This document shows positions 11,035-21,242 of a stretch of 64,000 bases of DNA, one piece after another. The translations under genes were made by a program, and so were the position numbers. This DNA comes from Takakia lepidozioides (taxonomy: Eukaryota > Streptophyta > Takakiopsida > Takakiales > Takakiaceae): positions 5,952,001 to 6,016,000 of the forward strand of contig CM060734.1 of the NCBI GenBank assembly GCA_030704615.1, in the 5' to 3' direction. Below the pieces are notes generated by a model. It saw nothing but the letters and a program-made list of their open reading frames with translations, ran no database searches and had not been told where the DNA came from. Numbering within the stretch: position 1 is the first letter of the stretch; every line of letters starts with the position of its first letter.

Positions 11035-12660
11035 CGGTGTGGAGACAAGGCTGATACATCCTGAACATTGTTTCCATGCGAATAATCATGTTCCATTGCC
11101 ACGTTCTCATGACATGGAAGTCCCTTTTTCATGGTATAAGTTTCTTCGCAAAATCCCATTTAAACTTTGAAAGGTGAGCTTGTCAAGTAATTCCTTATGA
11201 AACATTGAATCTGTTGTTGAACTATGGTCTCTTCATTTGGACCTGAAATTTGGATGTGGTAAAGACACTTAAGAAGGAACAAGATTCTTAGGACTGTGAG
11301 GCAGTCACTTGCATAGGTGCAAGTACAATTCAAACGTGAATAATAATCCATGGTGGTATATTATAGTGTACATAGGTCTGGTACAAGTAGTGTACAAGCA
11401 AACAAATGCAGACTTTTGGTGGGAAGTTGCATTGCAAGTCTTGGGTACACTGATTTGCTGACTGGTATACTAAATTGGAATGCGTTCAAACCAGTGTTGG
11501 GCGGGTATATATGTTGACATATATACCCAGCCGGGTAATAGTCAGGGTATCATACTGGTCATGGCACCTTACTTTTCTGAAAACAGCCTGAGTTTTCAGC
11601 AAACAACTTACACCATAACCATCCATTAGGCTTTTTTGCCTTCCATACAACATCACTGCTATAAGATTCTAATCATGCTCATAGTTGTAAGGAAAAGGGT
11701 TAAGCATATAGCAATGTAGTCATGAAAGGCAGGGCTTGCTACAGTCATGGCTGGTCATGGCTGATGCGCTTGGCAGGCTCAACTGAATATTCAGATCGGG
11801 CATTCCAAATACTCCACATCTGTCGAGTCATGACCATTCACATTTGTCAATTCTTAGCCCTTAGAGATTACCAAGCACCTGTTTAGTGAAGAAGCATCTA
11901 ATATGTTTCGAAATAGAAGCTCGGACATTGCCATCTAGTTACATATCACCTCAAATCTGATTATGTGGTAGCCTGTAAAACATCACAACCCATGAGAGTA
12001 TATTACCCCCAACAAGGACCTACAAAACAACTTGACCCTGGGCCCTCTCTACATTTGTTTGATGCACCAAAAATCCTCACCGTATCACTGCACAACAACT
12101 TCTGATACAGGTAATTGTTTTTGTGGATCAAATTAGGACCGAGACGCCAATAACAGTACCCACAAAGAGACACAACAAGCATCATTACCAATGATACATT
12201 TCCATAGAAGCCCCTGACCTTTATTTGCTAGACTAACAAATTATGGACAGTGGTGGGGTATGTCCCCACAGGAGATGGTGGCACAAGAATTCAGCTGCAC
12301 ACGAACAAGAATATGGGAACTCTTGCAGGATGCACATGGTCTTGTAAATTTATACTCTAGTGCTACATAAGACTGCACCCTGCACTTTCCAGAAAGAACT
12401 GGATCGGTTTTAATGAAAGAAAAGCCAAAACTAGGTCTTCCTGGTAAAATATTGTCCAGAGTGCACCACCAGAGCACTCAATGATCTGTGACTACAATTT
12501 AGAACCATTATCAAGATGCACAAGATAAAATGTAGCATGGTTGAGTTGCAACTGGATCCTCTGGTTGCAATTCATATACTTGAAACCTGGTTTGAATAGT
12601 GTAAACGAAAAAGAACCCCACCTCCATGTAGTTTGATAAATTCGACGTAAGTATGGAAGG
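11035..12660. other. No gene seen; contains a 26-bp palindrome
   Basis: No frame here shows a domain or the PPR similarity found further on. The stretch contains a perfect palindrome with 12-bp arms at 11,503-11,528 (GGGTATATATGT, then TG, then its complement). It may include the lost CACTA 3' end and spacer upstream of the PPR debris. Confidence 0.45.
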
Positions 12661-12752
12661 CATTCATGCATTTTGAAGACCACTCGGTGCGCATCCACCA
12701 CACTCCCATCTGCAATACACACTGACAAGAGCAGTCCCCACTTGGACATCTG
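12661..12752 (-). pseudogene. PPR (pentatricopeptide repeat) fragment, short
   Basis: Minus-strand reading from 12,752 gives SDVQVGTALVSVYCRW. After a one-base deletion it continues as GSVVDAHRVVFKM. This is the standard PLS-type PPR text that follows a xxIHAxIIKAG block. The other PPR piece, at 14,112-14,515, ends exactly at such a block, so the two pieces could once have been continuous with the MED33 exon now between them. PPR proteins bind organellar RNA, and this remnant has no function as it stands. Confidence 0.65.
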
Positions 12753-13093
12753 AGAGAGAGAGTTCATGACAACCACATATGAACCCACCCCACCCCACCT
12801 GTGAGCCTTGGACTTCCCCAATGGACAACACTTCTGTACATTGCATTCTTGGGTTATCTGTAAAATCCGAGTTCATTGAGAATCTGCAATCTCCAACAAA
12901 CTGTCATAGAGAACTGAGAATCCTCCTCAAACCAAGAAAACAAGTCATTCTTACAAACTTATCTACTAAGGGTAGAATTTGTTCAGACTGAGGGCACAAC
13001 TCTACATGTAAAACAATCAGTTTTACTCTTGAATGCCAAATTTCTTGTCCTGGTTTGTAGGTTTCTATAGCATAGAAGTGGGCCATGTGAGCT
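12753..13093 (-). other. Probable 3' flank/UTR of the MED33 exon
   Basis: About 340 bp between the stop codon of the MED33 exon and the PPR fragment. No supported coding frame. On the minus strand it ends in a pyrimidine-rich CTCTCTCTCTCAG directly before the PPR similarity, which would be a good splice acceptor. Confidence 0.4.
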
Positions 13094-14110
13094 CTATCCT
13101 AATGTAAGTTCGGCTGTAGCACCCATTGCCAAAGGTCCCCCCCTCTCTAACAGAGCAATTGCAAGGTCCTGTTCATGCCAGAATCTGAGCCATTTGGCAA
13201 GCTTTCGGAGTGTCTCAATTTCAAGGTCCAAAATCCAATTAGGTGTGCAGGTTATCATCAATGCCAAAAAACCTACCACATATTCTCTCCATATAGTTTG
13301 CTCACACCCAACTGAAATTCCCCCCTCCAATCCACCAGCCAAGAAGTCCATGTGCGAACCTAACACATGCTGCCGCCGCAATTTAATAGGAACACCAGTA
13401 CTACCATGCAATGACTGGGTGCCCTTGGATCCAGAAATGCCCCAGGCAAGCGCACCAGAGAGCAGGGCAAAGTGAGCTATGGCATAACCTTCCACTATAA
13501 CAGCACCCCCACTTTGCGTGGATTTTGAACCACTAGTAGACAGGAACCAGGTCGGTAAACTTTCGGTGAAGAGTTTTGCCACTAATGTTGTGCCTCCTGA
13601 TACATACAAGAGAGATGCTCCTAAGGATGATGCCTGTACTGCTCTGGACATAGACGTGGCCAAGGATGCCTGCACACATCGTAGTCGCGCTTCGTGTCCA
13701 GCTGTTACATGAGAATCCACATTGGCTTGCGCCCCTAAGTCCCTGGCTGCTTCATGCACCAGTGCCAGTGTTTCATCACTTAAAAACATGATGTCGTGGA
13801 GGGTTGGGTAGGAGCGTAGGTACAGAATCCCTAGGGCAATATGATCAGTTCTATTGAGAAAGGAGTGTGACCAAATGCCATGGCCCAGGAGGGCTCCCAC
13901 ACCCCCATTTACCTGCAACTTGTTACGTAGTGCAGAAGAAGTGAAAAGAGTGACAGAAAAGCAGCTGCGCAACAACTGCAAGACAACCAGTTTGTTCTGC
14001 TTGAAGACTGAGCATGATGTTGCGAACACAATGTACTCTTGCCACCTCCACACCTTTTGGGACCACAAAGCTGTAACCACTTGCATACTGGGCCAGGGGC
14101 CACCCATCCA
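13094..14110 (-). CDS. MED33: Mediator subunit 33 (REF4/RFR1-like), terminal exon
   Basis: An uninterrupted frame of about 337 codons matches the C-terminal third of plant MED33A/B. It starts WPSMQVVTALWSQKVWRWQE, then LLRSCFSVTLF, NGGVGALLGHG, ILYLRSYPTLHDIMF, ASLGASLLYVSGG, ESLPTWFLS, EGYAIAHFALLSGALAWGI, LGSHMDFLAGGLEGGISLGC-type text and CTPNWILDLEIETLRKLAKW, and ends ALLERGGPLAMGATAEL. MED33 is a plant-specific Mediator subunit that links transcription factors to RNA polymerase II and, in Arabidopsis, restrains phenylpropanoid genes. The nominal ATG at 14,107 is probably not the protein start: the frame continues upstream and a splice acceptor (TTAAAG) lies about 10 bp before it. I could not place earlier exons. 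PPR debris begins within a few bases upstream, so this could be a displaced gene fragment, although it has no stops. Confidence 0.8.
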   Translation of the reverse strand, partial: WMGGPWPSMQVVTALWSQKVWRWQEYIVFATSCSVFKQNKLVVLQLLRSCFSVTLFTSSALRNKLQVNGGVGALLGHGIWSHSFLNRTDHIALGILYLRSYPTLHDIMFLSDETLALVHEAARDLGAQANVDSHVTAGHEARLRCVQASLATSMSRAVQASSLGASLLYVSGGTTLVAKLFTESLPTWFLSTSGSKSTQSGGAVIVEGYAIAHFALLSGALAWGISGSKGTQSLHGSTGVPIKLRRQHVLGSHMDFLAGGLEGGISVGCEQTIWREYVVGFLALMITCTPNWILDLEIETLRKLAKWLRFWHEQDLAIALLERGGPLAMGATAELTLG

Positions 14111-14111
14111 G

Positions 14112-14515
14112 CTTTAATGATGCTTGCATGAATCTGCTTGCCCATTTCCAGGGTGGTTGGGCTGGCACACGCATTGAGGGCGCTGATGAAGGTGATCTTG
14201 TTTGGCTTCATGCCTTCTAGTTGCATTTGTTGAAAGAGGTCCAAAGCCTCTTCATTGTGCCCTTGGTGAGCATATCATGCCATCATCCCAGTCCATGAGA
14301 CCACATCTTGTTCAGGCATTGTGTCAAATACGACGCGCACATCCCCCCACACACCCGCATTGGCAATACATACAAACAAGTGCAGTCCCACTTGGACATC
14401 TGATTCAAAACCAGCTCTGATTATGCCGGCGTGTAGCTGCTTGCCCTATTCGAGTGCTGCTGGGATGGCACATGCATTGAGAATGTCCACATATTCTGAA
14501 AAGTGATCTGCAATC
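14112..14515 (-). pseudogene. PPR (PLS-class) pseudogene fragment
   Basis: Minus-strand translation gives about 130 codons of tandem PPR units: DILNACAIPAALE-stop-GKQLHAG, IIRAGFESDVQVGLHLF, WGDVRVVFDTMPEQDVVSWT, GMMA-stop-YAHQGHNEEALDLF, QQMQLEGMKPNKITFISALN and ACASPTTLEMGKQIHASI. There are two in-frame stops. The pattern is that of PLS-class PPR proteins, many of which guide organellar RNA editing in land plants. It is truncated at both ends and abuts the MED33 exon. Confidence 0.8.
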
Positions 14516-15903
14516 ATATCCATCAGAAATAGCCCTACCTTCAGGGACAATCCTGCCTCATGTGAAAACCTGTATTTAGTCTTTCTTGCATATGAGAGAG
14601 GTGGGCTTCAACTTCAAAATATGAGGTTCAGGGACTTGGCTTGGTCTTGCCTTTGGACCTCAAAATCCTCTGGGTGGCAGTTGGACTCCCTACCACCTAA
14701 AAGCAGCATTGTTTCAGCCCACCCTGGTACATGAGACTCACCCCAAAATTGCCATAGCTCCAATGACAATCTGGTGAAGGGCATGTGGATACAAGGTGGA
14801 CTAACATCATCGTCGAAACACAATGCTGATTTCAGACTGCTGATGTTGCCATTTGCCCACAATTGCTGAAGAGAATGTACTTATAACATGTTTGCCACAA
14901 CTGCTAGAGAGAAAGAGATAGAGAGAGGGAGAGGGAGAGAGAATGTACTACTCGTAAGACGGTGTTTGCCGTAGCCTTGTAGCCAATGACCACCATCATG
15001 AAGTGGTAACCAACAACAATATGTTGTGCCAAAAATCGATCCACGCTGCACTCATCTCCACCTACACCCTGCAACAAGAGAACAACTCCACAATTTGGGC
15101 AACAGACATGTAAAGACTTTAGCTTTAGTATCAGAGCATGGCCTGGTCATGTGGACTTTGTGACAGTGCTATAAGCTCTTGGTTGAGATAAATAGCGATG
15201 CAAGTGCCAAAGCTCCACCAACCACCTACACCCATAGAATCTGAAAATGTACTTGTGAGACTGTTTGCTGCAAGTTGCAACTTTGAGACCATAGACTCGG
15301 GAAATGAGAAAGCAGAAAAGAAATAAACCTACAACATCAAGGAAGCTCAAAGAGCTTATGGGACAAAAGAAAGCAGAATAATAAAAAGAAAGGTGGTTCC
15401 CCTAACAAGCTCTCGACAAACAGCCATTCATCAAGAGATTCAAACCTGGACCAGTCCAACTGTCGTGCAGGTTTGCATCTGTTTAAGATAACTAAAAGAA
15501 ACCCACGTGCCCTCAACACGATAGTATAATCTGGCATGTTAATGAGAAAGTAATGCTCAATAGCTAGGGTAGAAATGTAGCCATAGAAACAATTTATGAA
15601 ACAAACAAGTAGAGACATCAGAAGCATCTAGTTTTAAAACCTCAATTGATGTCACAGACCTTGAGGGTAGGGGAAGAAACAGAGAGAGAGAGAGAGAGAG
15701 AAAGAAACAAAGAGAGAGAAGAGAGAAAAAGAGAGTACTTATGCCATTCCAACACATGTAGTGTTCATGTGGACTTTATGATATCATAAAGATTTAGGCA
15801 CCTTCAAACTGCCTCAATCCAACTCTTTCTACATACCTCCTTCTGTCATATCCGCACCAGAAAAGCAGATGTGGGGTGTTCCAAATACAATTGGCTAGTC
15901 CAA
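14516..15903. other. No gene seen; GA microsatellites
   Basis: Contains GAGAGA-rich simple repeats at about 14,905-14,945 and 15,680-15,735. A minus-strand frame at 14,614-14,862 (ends ...SLELWQFW before a GTGAGT) could be an upstream MED33 exon, but I cannot support it by similarity. A segment near 15,330-15,400 is an inverted relative of 9,265-9,325. Confidence 0.4.
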
Positions 15904-18512
15904 CTAGCTAATCATGCGGCCATGACCTAAAAGGCTCAAATCCTCAAAAAAACCTGCTTCTTCTATGACATCATAGTTATCCTCGGCTAGGGTTGCCTCT
16001 CCAACCATGAAATCTTTCAGATCTCCTCTAGGTTTGCAATCATATCGAGGGTCCTCTGGCCAATTTTTGATCACCATAACCAGCCTGTCAAGATTCTCAA
16101 CCTGCAAACGACAACAACGAAGTGCTGTGAGGACACCTGCAAGACTAAAAACTCGTTCGGTCTCAATTTGGGACCCCGGGATGCCAAAGATTTGTTTGGC
16201 AAGATATGCAACGTTGGGAAGTTGTTGCTCGTGATCACGCCACCATAACAAGGGATCGGTTGTTGCAGTTATAGGAACAATGAATCGCCGAAATAATGAA
16301 AGTTCAGCCTTCACTACTGCAGCACTTGCTTCTTCGTTTGATGCTCCCACACCAAACATATTGCTGTCCTCATATGTTTCAGGAGATGAAACAACTTCAT
16401 ACTCGCATGTAGCCGGGTTCAGCCGCTTAAAACAAACCATCAGCAAAGGCAATAGACATTTCTGGTCATAGTCCTGAACAAGTTGTATAGCAGCGTCACG
16501 GCCCACATAATTTGACACAAGTTTCAGCCCCTTGAAACGAGGATCCAACATAAGTGCAAACATGTTATGCGCCTTGCGTGCATCAAAATGCTGTAGAAAT
16601 GCAAGGAAAGGTTTGAGAACATGTAACACCTCTTGCCGTATCCTGCTTTTCAGTAGGAACGCCACCATAACAAGGGATCGGTTGTTGCAGTTATAGGAAC
16701 AATGAATCGCCGAAATAATGAAAGTTCAGCCTTCACTACTGCAGCACTTGCTTCTTCGTTTGATGCTCCCACACCAAACATATTGCTGTCCTCATATGTT
16801 TCAGGAGATGAAACAACTTCATACTCGCATGTAGCCGGGTTCAGCCGCTTAAAACAAACCATCAGCAAAGGCAATAGACATTTCTGGTCATAGTCCTGAA
16901 CAAGTTGTATAGCAGCGTCACGGCCCACATAATTTGACACAAGTTTCAGCCCCTTGAAACGAGGATCCAACATAAGTGCAAACATGTTATGCGCCTTGCG
17001 TGCATCAAAATGCTGTAGAAATGCAAGGAAAGGTTTGAGAACATGTAACACCTCTTGCCGTATCCTGCTTTTCAGTAGGAGAAGCTCCAATTTGAACACA
17101 TCTGGCGGTTGCATCTCCTCATCAAACTCCAACATCTCCCTTTGCATGATAACTGAGATGGATATGGATGCATTGAGTGTATCAGAAAATAACCATTGAC
17201 CTCGAGATTGGTTTGCCAGATTTCAAAGAACTTGTAACAACCTCTGCAATAGCCTAGATTTGGGGCTTAGGAACTCTTTGCTGGAGCGTCAAACTTTGAC
17301 GACCATAACAAGTGACAATGGCGTCTTTGAACTCCATGATTTCTTCAAACATTATCACCTTTGATGCAAATCTGGTTTTGACAGGAGTTTTTAGTTTCCG
17401 AGGCCGTAACCTCAGACACAGGCCTTGTTCCACTCAATTCTGCCCTTTCCACTTTTCTTGGTCCATGTGATTGTTTTTTGTAGTGACGCTTGAGCATCTG
17501 AAACTGAAACCTCTTTGAAATCTACACAAACTTTGGCCTCATTTGTTGCGTATTGGCATGCTTTAGACATCACATGTGCAAAGCATGTGCCTTCAAAAAC
17601 TGTAAGGGATTCCAAAACATCGCATGATACGACAAATCTGAGAGCGGCAGCCATTGTGCTCAAATTACCTCCTTCATCCTTGACAAAGGCAATAATGCGT
17701 CTGGTCAAATCAAAATTGTCGAGTAAGGTTTTCAACTGAACTGCCATCGCTGCCCCTGATGTGTTAGACACTTCAAATAGACCCACAGTAACATGAACAT
17801 GAACCCACTCAGAACTAATGAAATTGATTACCAAGGCAAAAGTGTCGACTCCACCCCTGCTCATCCATAAATCGAAGCTGGTAGATGCAGAGACACAACT
17901 TCCAAGGGAAGACAACACATGACGATCCATCGTCTTAGCAACCATTGACGGCAAAACCTCGTCCACAAATTGTCTCCGAGAAGGAAATACGACACGAGGA
18001 CACCGCCTCAAAACCAATCTTCTAAGCCACAAATTTTCAACAGACGAGAGGGCCATGTAACCTTTAGCAATATAAAGTGTAAGGTCTTCCAAAAATTGCA
18101 CTTGCTGCTCATCTGTTTGCTTGTAAGGATTTGTGGACCCAAAGTATGATGTAATGGCACAACCTGTAGGCGAAGTTCGTTTCTTACTTGCTTGACGACT
18201 ATGCTCGAGCTTCGCAGATGCCTTCGCAGCCAAATGCGCTTTCATCGTAGCAAGCAATTCCGGATGAGCAACGTCAACATGCTTGCGCATGACAGTGATA
18301 CCATGCAGCTTGTTGTATTTCACAAGACCTTTCCGGAGCACACTACGCTTACCAACAAGCTGATTGGAAGTCGTAGGCTGGGATCGACAGACAATACAAC
18401 ACAATATCTGAGGATTGACATGGTCCACCTCAGCTGCATCATTCAACGCAAAGAACGACCAACAGACAGAGCCTCTATTGTGTGGTTTCCAAAATTTGCC
18501 CTGTGCTTGCAA
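15904..18512 (-). pseudogene. hAT-family transposase, disrupted
   Basis: On the minus strand the 5' part (17,412-18,512, 366 codons) has a BED-like zinc finger (CCIVC...HVDVAHPE) and the hAT RNase-H-like core start (STSFDLWMSRGGVDTFALV, VKDEGGNLSTMAAALR). The middle (17,150-17,410) carries stops and frame changes but still shows MEFKDAIVTCYGRQSLTL. The 3' part (15,904-17,147) ends with the hAT C-terminal dimerisation region (WWRDHEQQLPNVAYLAKQIF, then IPGSQIETERVFSLAG). The 3' part is split by a 422-bp tandem duplication that shifts the frame. hAT enzymes move DNA by cut-and-paste with 8-bp target duplications. No TIRs were identified. Confidence 0.85.
16237..17080. repeat. 422-bp direct tandem duplication inside the hAT gene
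   Basis: Bases 16,237-16,658 and 16,659-17,080 appear identical by eye, with an offset of exactly 422. Since 422 is not a multiple of 3, the second copy shifts the frame of the transposase, so the two copies show up as overlapping frames that repeat the same protein text. Perfect identity means either a very recent event or an assembly collapse/expansion error. Confidence 0.9.
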
Positions 18513-18727
18513 AACAAGGAGCTGCTATTGTGCAGGTTCGATTTGCGGATCTTCGACAACCTCATCCACGATAGCAAGATCATGCCCAATCTGCTCAACC
18601 TCAGTGTCATCATGTGATAAAATGTTGGAAGATGCAGGGATTTCATATGCTTGCAAGGCACAACTAGCTTGCTCATCCATGATTTCCCAGAGGGAGCCCA
18701 GAGGCTATAGACTCTAAGCTCGCAACA

Positions 18728-20274
18728 ATGTTTTTAGTGTCTACCTAGCCCATGTTTTTGGGTACCACATGTCAATGGGGGCAGGTTTAGGTAATGAATT
18801 TTCTGCCACTGGCATGTTCCACGTTGGCAAGTTGTGACAAACGAAGGTACATCAACACATGTACATCAAAATGTAGAGTTTTACCTTTTAGTTTATATAT
18901 AAGCTCTGGTGACCGGAAGAAGAGGCCAGTGAAAGAACCCTCAATTCCCAAGGTCATAAAGTAACAATCAGGAAACAATCTTATATCAAACTTTTAGTGT
19001 TTACCCACCCCTTGTTTTGGGTAAAACATGTGTACAAAACCAAAGGGGGCAGGTATTGGGACTTAGGTAATGAAGTCTGGCAGGGGTTTACCACCTGGTA
19101 TTCAGACAAAACATCTACCAACAGCATATCAGAATTGGGTTTTTTTTATGGTGCCTATAAAGAGCAAAGCCATGACCAGGAGAAACAATTTGAGCCAAAG
19201 AAATGGAACTCATTCTTATCATGAGGTATCCAAATCTGACATAAGGCATCGGCTACAAGGGACCGGCAAACAAGAGTAATGTGCATTGACCGGATCATGT
19301 ATAAGGTGTACACGTCTACTCCAGCAAGCTGTCTTACCAAGGCCTAGCTCAAAATTTCAGCATTCAGAAGCCCTATAGATGTTCTGTGCTTATCTCAGGT
19401 ACCTTCAAGGATGCCTTACTCTCCATGCCCAACATATTTTAGCCAACATATTTTTGTTGGAGAAGATCTTACCTTATGAAGGACTTGTTTGCTCCACACC
19501 ATGGTCATGGCGGGAGAGGAGGTCTCATGGCTTTGGCCTTCCCATTGCCTTGGGTTCATCACTTCAATCAGGAACATATTTGATAACCTTTTGTCATGCT
19601 CAGACCAAGGTGTTAGTAAATCAAACATAAAACTGAAAACAGAAGGGAGATTGGTTGATAATGTGTACAAGAACCACCAAGTACACTAGTCTAAATCAGA
19701 GAGGGAAGATACTTATGTCTTGTCGAGACATGGACAAAGACCTGACAAGGTCATTGTAAAATTAACGACAAATCAGCCTCATAACAAGGCATTGTCAACC
19801 ATTCTTCATTCACAAGTCAGCTTTATGACAAATCCCAGACTTCAAAGTCAATGAAGTCTCTGGGTGGGGGGGTGGGAAAAATTAGAGACTCAATTACCAC
19901 TGTTCATAGCAGGAAACCATTGTTCAGCATGCTAAAAAGTGTCATTCATGACATGCCATATCATTCAGTCTCTATTTTTTGGTCAGCTTACATACCAAGG
20001 CATAACCACATCCATATCAGTTTGGCACGGTATCGAGTGTCCTAAAGTAACCAGCTTCTAAAAGAGGCTAAGTTTCCAATGCTTGTACATTCAAGAACAC
20101 TGTCTGGTCATGAAAACAGGTATGCCCTACATTGTAGCATGTTACCAGATCTCTTTAATATCATTGCTCCATTGTCACATCAGTATGCCATAGGGAACAA
20201 GAGATAGTCGCCCCAATGATTGATTGTCCACCATACTAGGTTAAACATAGGAGCCATCAAGATCAAAGGAAAGA
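18728..20274 (+). repeat. Repeat R1, copy 1 (longest)
   Basis: About 1.55 kb shared with 26,240-27,113 (same orientation, offset 7,506, nearly identical up to 27,113) and with 63,172-64,000 (opposite orientation, matching the part from about 19,421 to 20,274). Near its start are degenerate ~255-265-bp units, each containing GTGT(C/T)TACC...CATGT, a GGGGGCAGGT block and GGTAATGAA. No coding frame in it has a domain, though short frames are conserved between copies simply because the copies are recent. In the 63-kb copy it sits upstream of copia sequence on the same strand, so R1 may be the LTR/leader of a copia family. Confidence 0.75.
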
Positions 20275-21242
20275 ACCAAGGCACCGCTCGGGGCTCTCCC
20301 AGCTCCTGCACAACTCCCCACCTCTGCCAACGCCCAAGTGCCAGGACTCTCTCCCACGAATGCCACCACGGTCCCTCTCTGTTAACTAGTTTTATAGAAA
20401 TGTTGTATTAACTTCCATTTTTTCACGGCAAAATGGGTGTAATCCATCCTGGTTTCATCCTCAATTGCCCTTTATTCTCTGGTTTCATGACTCTATGATG
20501 GAATTCCAGCCTCGTTTCATCCTTTTTAAACCCGATTTCATCCTGTTTGAGCTAAATTCAGTAACTAACAACATGTCAGTAATGATAAATGATGACGCGA
20601 TTAGATGTCATCCCTATACTGGATGACTGTCATGGCTTGACGAGAGCTCGTCGCTGCAAACCCTATCACCAAGACAACCAAGAGTTAGTCTGAGATGATG
20701 CACATTCTCACTATCTCCCGTTCTCTCATAATGCACATTCTCTCTATCTCACAATCACTCTACACCGAGATGCTTGGAATAGCAGGGCTTTACTTTAGAG
20801 TCCTCACATCATAGCACAAGTACACATCAAATCACTCTGATTCCACTGGATACACACTGATCTGTTCTAAGTTGCATGCAGTTCTTTTATACTACGCTTG
20901 AAAGAGAAGTTTACAGTTCTGCGGTCGTTAATGACCGTTGTCTAACTGCCTACGCAACCTAAAAGGTTTGCAAAAAAGTGGCCCGTGGCCGTGGTTGTGG
21001 CTCGTGGCTCGTGTGCCTCGTGGTACATGGCCCACAGCCCTTCACTACCCTTTCTACTAGTAAAGCCTATGCTACCGTTGACTGCTCCCGTGGTAGTGTA
21101 CCCTTGTTCCGCTGTTGCTAAGTGCTGAGCACTTAGCCTTTTCTGCCCGGGGCCGGGTAGTGTCGGCTATGTCCCATCGTGACTCCCGCGGCCCATCCCT
21201 CGTAGCTGTGTCACTTAGCCGTTACCACACCGCTGCAAGACG
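20275..21242. other. No gene seen; repeat D and TTTCATCC motifs
   Basis: At 20,440-20,560 there are several TTTCATCC motifs, like the cluster at 25,530-25,700. At 20,672-20,862 lies a ~190-bp block (repeat D) that is also found at 32,651-32,840 in the same orientation. No coding frame is supported. Confidence 0.45.
20672..20862 (+). repeat. Repeat D, copy 1
   Basis: About 190 bp shared with 32,651-32,840 at roughly 85 percent by eye. Shared landmarks are ATGCACATTCTCTC, CAATCACTCTACAC and AATCACTCTGA followed by CCACTGGATACACAC. Similarity ends abruptly after GGATACACAC in both copies. Copy 2 lies in the likely 3' LTR area of the gypsy element A, so this could be a relic of that LTR. Confidence 0.6.

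Noticed and set aside
15337-15627. Possible B-box (GGTTTGAATCTC) on the minus strand, SINE or tRNA
   Set aside because: No acceptable A box at the right distance and no cloverleaf.
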